This document shows positions 11,806-12,954 of a stretch of DNA of 12,954 nt, piece after piece. Under the pieces are notes generated by a model, which saw nothing but the letters and a program-made list of their open reading frames with translations, made no database searches and had not been told where the DNA came from. This DNA is from Candidatus Methanophagales archaeon ANME-1-THS (GTDB lineage Archaea > Halobacteriota > Syntropharchaeia > Alkanophagales > Methanospirareceae), in the NCBI GenBank assembly GCA_004212135.1, contig RXIE01000080.1, positions 1 through 12,954 on the forward strand, written 5' to 3'. Made by a program: the position numbers and the translations under genes. Each line of letters starts with the position of its first letter. The first letter of the stretch is position 1.

Positions 11806-12954
11806 ATGATCTGTAGCAAGAACAAGGGTGAGCTCCTGCACCGTGCTCTTATCTTCTTTCTCCTCGTGGCATTCCTGCCCTCGCTCGTCTCCGCAGCCAA
11901 TACAGGCACTCAATCCGCTGTCATAGTGCTGCCAGATGTCACGCTCGAATCGTCTGACATCCAGCTTTCGACTGAAGGTCCAACGGCGGGGCAGTCGGTA
12001 AGCATTACGGCAATCGTTCATAATATCGGTGAGTCGAACGCAACAAACATCACCGTTGATTTTTATATCGACAGTACAGCACCCCTAAAACAGAATTCAA
12101 TAGCCCAAATCGCTCCCGGTGCCCAACAAAGCACCTCGATCAACTTCATCTTCCTTTCCGCCGGTTCTCACAATGTCACGGTCTGCGTCGATTTGAATAA
12201 CACCATCTCAGGCTTAAATATCGAATTAAACGACTCGAATAACTGCGCAATGCGATCCATTACTGTTACTGCCCCACCAACACCCACGCCACCAGGTGGG
12301 GGTGGAGGTGGAGGTGGTGGTGGTGGTGGTGGTGGCGTCTTGCCCTGGCTTCTCCCTTCTCCCACACCACAGCGAGATACCACACCTCCGGTCATAAGCA
12401 ATGTGAGCGTCGCATTTGATATCTTATTAACCGTTACCTGGGACACCAACGAAGTCAGCGATTCATTGGTCAAATGCGGCATGAAATCCGGGCAATATAC
12501 CCTCGAACGGTCCGATCCGATCTTCCTTCTCGCCCATTCCGTTCCTCTTGATATCAAGGATTATGGGACCTACTATTTTGTCATTCTGAGCACTGATCCC
12601 AGCGGCAACACGGCGCAATCCGAGGAGTATATCTTTGTCGTTGCTCCGCCGTCCAACGGGGCCCCAACATCCAGTGGTTCTGTCGTCGAAATTATCTTCC
12701 CGTCACCACCTCCGTCCTCTGGTAAATTCCCTTGGTGGATCGCGCTCATTGCAGTTATACCCGCGCTCCTCCTTCCTTTAGTGATCTATACCCGACGTAG
12801 GAATAAAGAGGGGGCTGAGAAGTCAGAGCAAGGAGTAGAAGAACTTAAGACGGTCAAAGCGCAATTGGCTGCAGAGCAAGAGCAGGCCGCGGGCGAATTG
12901 AAGGAGATAAAAGCGCAAGTAACGAAGAAGCCGGAGAAGGGAGTAGAGAAAGCG
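11806..12954 (+). CDS. Second CARDB / poly-Gly / Fn3-like membrane-anchored surface protein, 3' end outside window
   Basis: 383 codons visible with no stop before the window end. The ATG at 11806 is chosen because the ATG at 11802 meets a TAG after four codons; GAGGTGGT lies 8 nt upstream. A signal peptide (about 1-30, LIFFLLVAFLPSLVSA) is followed by a CARDB domain (about 43-155; VDFYID and SINFIFLSAGSHNVTV are shared with the first paralogue), 14 glycines (164-177), an Fn3-like domain (about 191-285, DTTPPVISNV, STDPSGN), a Pro/Ser stretch, a membrane helix (about 309-328) and a charged tail rich in Glu/Lys/Gln that looks like a coiled coil (EELKTVKAQLAAEQEQ). It is paralogous to the protein at 3372-4562 but with a different signal peptide and tail. 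The probable role is envelope structure or adhesion. Confidence 0.88.
   Translation, partial: MICSKNKGELLHRALIFFLLVAFLPSLVSAANTGTQSAVIVLPDVTLESSDIQLSTEGPTAGQSVSITAIVHNIGESNATNITVDFYIDSTAPLKQNSIAQIAPGAQQSTSINFIFLSAGSHNVTVCVDLNNTISGLNIELNDSNNCAMRSITVTAPPTPTPPGGGGGGGGGGGGGGVLPWLLPSPTPQRDTTPPVISNVSVAFDILLTVTWDTNEVSDSLVKCGMKSGQYTLERSDPIFLLAHSVPLDIKDYGTYYFVILSTDPSGNTAQSEEYIFVVAPPSNGAPTSSGSVVEIIFPSPPPSSGKFPWWIALIAVIPALLLPLVIYTRRRNKEGAEKSEQGVEELKTVKAQLAAEQEQAAGELKEIKAQVTKKPEKGVEKA

Noticed and set aside
11767..12021. Minus-strand frame at the array edge
   Set aside because: It is antisense to the signal peptide and CARDB start of the plus gene, with no promoter or homology marks.
12168..12557. Minus-strand frame with a poly-Pro run
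   Set aside because: It is the antisense of the poly-Gly hinge of the CARDB gene; the same shadow occurs at 3851-4066.

Overview
The window looks archaeal. Genes start behind short GGTGGT/GGAGG-type ribosome sites, the minus-strand operons have TTATTTATA-type TATA boxes with purine-rich DNA just upstream, and the large genes encode exported cell-surface proteins full of N-X-S/T sequons with a single C-terminal membrane anchor. The mix of CARDB/Ig-like surface proteins and many VapBC pairs fits a methanogen-related euryarchaeon (an ANME-1/Methanophagales-like lineage is my guess). Nothing here fixes the taxon.

Layout. (1) 1-3366, plus strand: the 3' part of a very large surface protein gene. 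It begins inside a 39-bp tandem repeat and ends in a C-terminal module I call X (last residues GEVV). (2) 3372-4562, plus strand: a membrane-anchored CARDB / poly-Gly / Fn3-like surface protein. (3) 4618-5070: a fragment holding only a second copy of module X. (4) About 4849-11805: an array of seven toxin-antitoxin (TA) cassettes, all on the minus strand, separated by direct repeats (R0 to R7) of about 309 or 323 bp. The repeats derive from the 3' end of module X plus about 27 codons of a following frame. (5) 11806-12954, plus strand: a second CARDB / poly-Gly / Fn3-like protein, cut by the window end. The locus therefore reads X gene - CARDB gene - X fragment - TA array - CARDB gene, as if an X/CARDB gene pair had been duplicated and a TA array had grown inside the second pair.

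The array. Each cassette is antitoxin first, toxin second, on the minus strand. C1, C3, C4, C5 and C6 are VapB-like plus PIN-domain VapC pairs, C2 is a RelB-like plus RelE pair, and C7 is a DUF433 plus DUF5615 (PIN-like) pair. The repeat to the right of a cassette supplies its TATA box (identical in R1 to R6, usually 33 nt upstream of the antitoxin ATG). The repeat to the left often supplies the toxin stop codon. Unrelated TA families thus sit in one architecture with conserved ends and variable cores. On the plus strand a reading frame from the repeats stays open through all seven cassettes, and each cassette measured between repeats is a multiple of three. Long plus-strand frames (981, 337 and 927 codons) result. 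They are probably not ordinary genes, but their conservation is striking.

This repeat-bracketed, promoter-sharing TA cassette array, antisense to a surface-protein locus, is the candidate undescribed system. No integrase, transposase, attC-like site or reverse transcriptase is visible. Homologous recombination between the repeats is the simplest mechanism.
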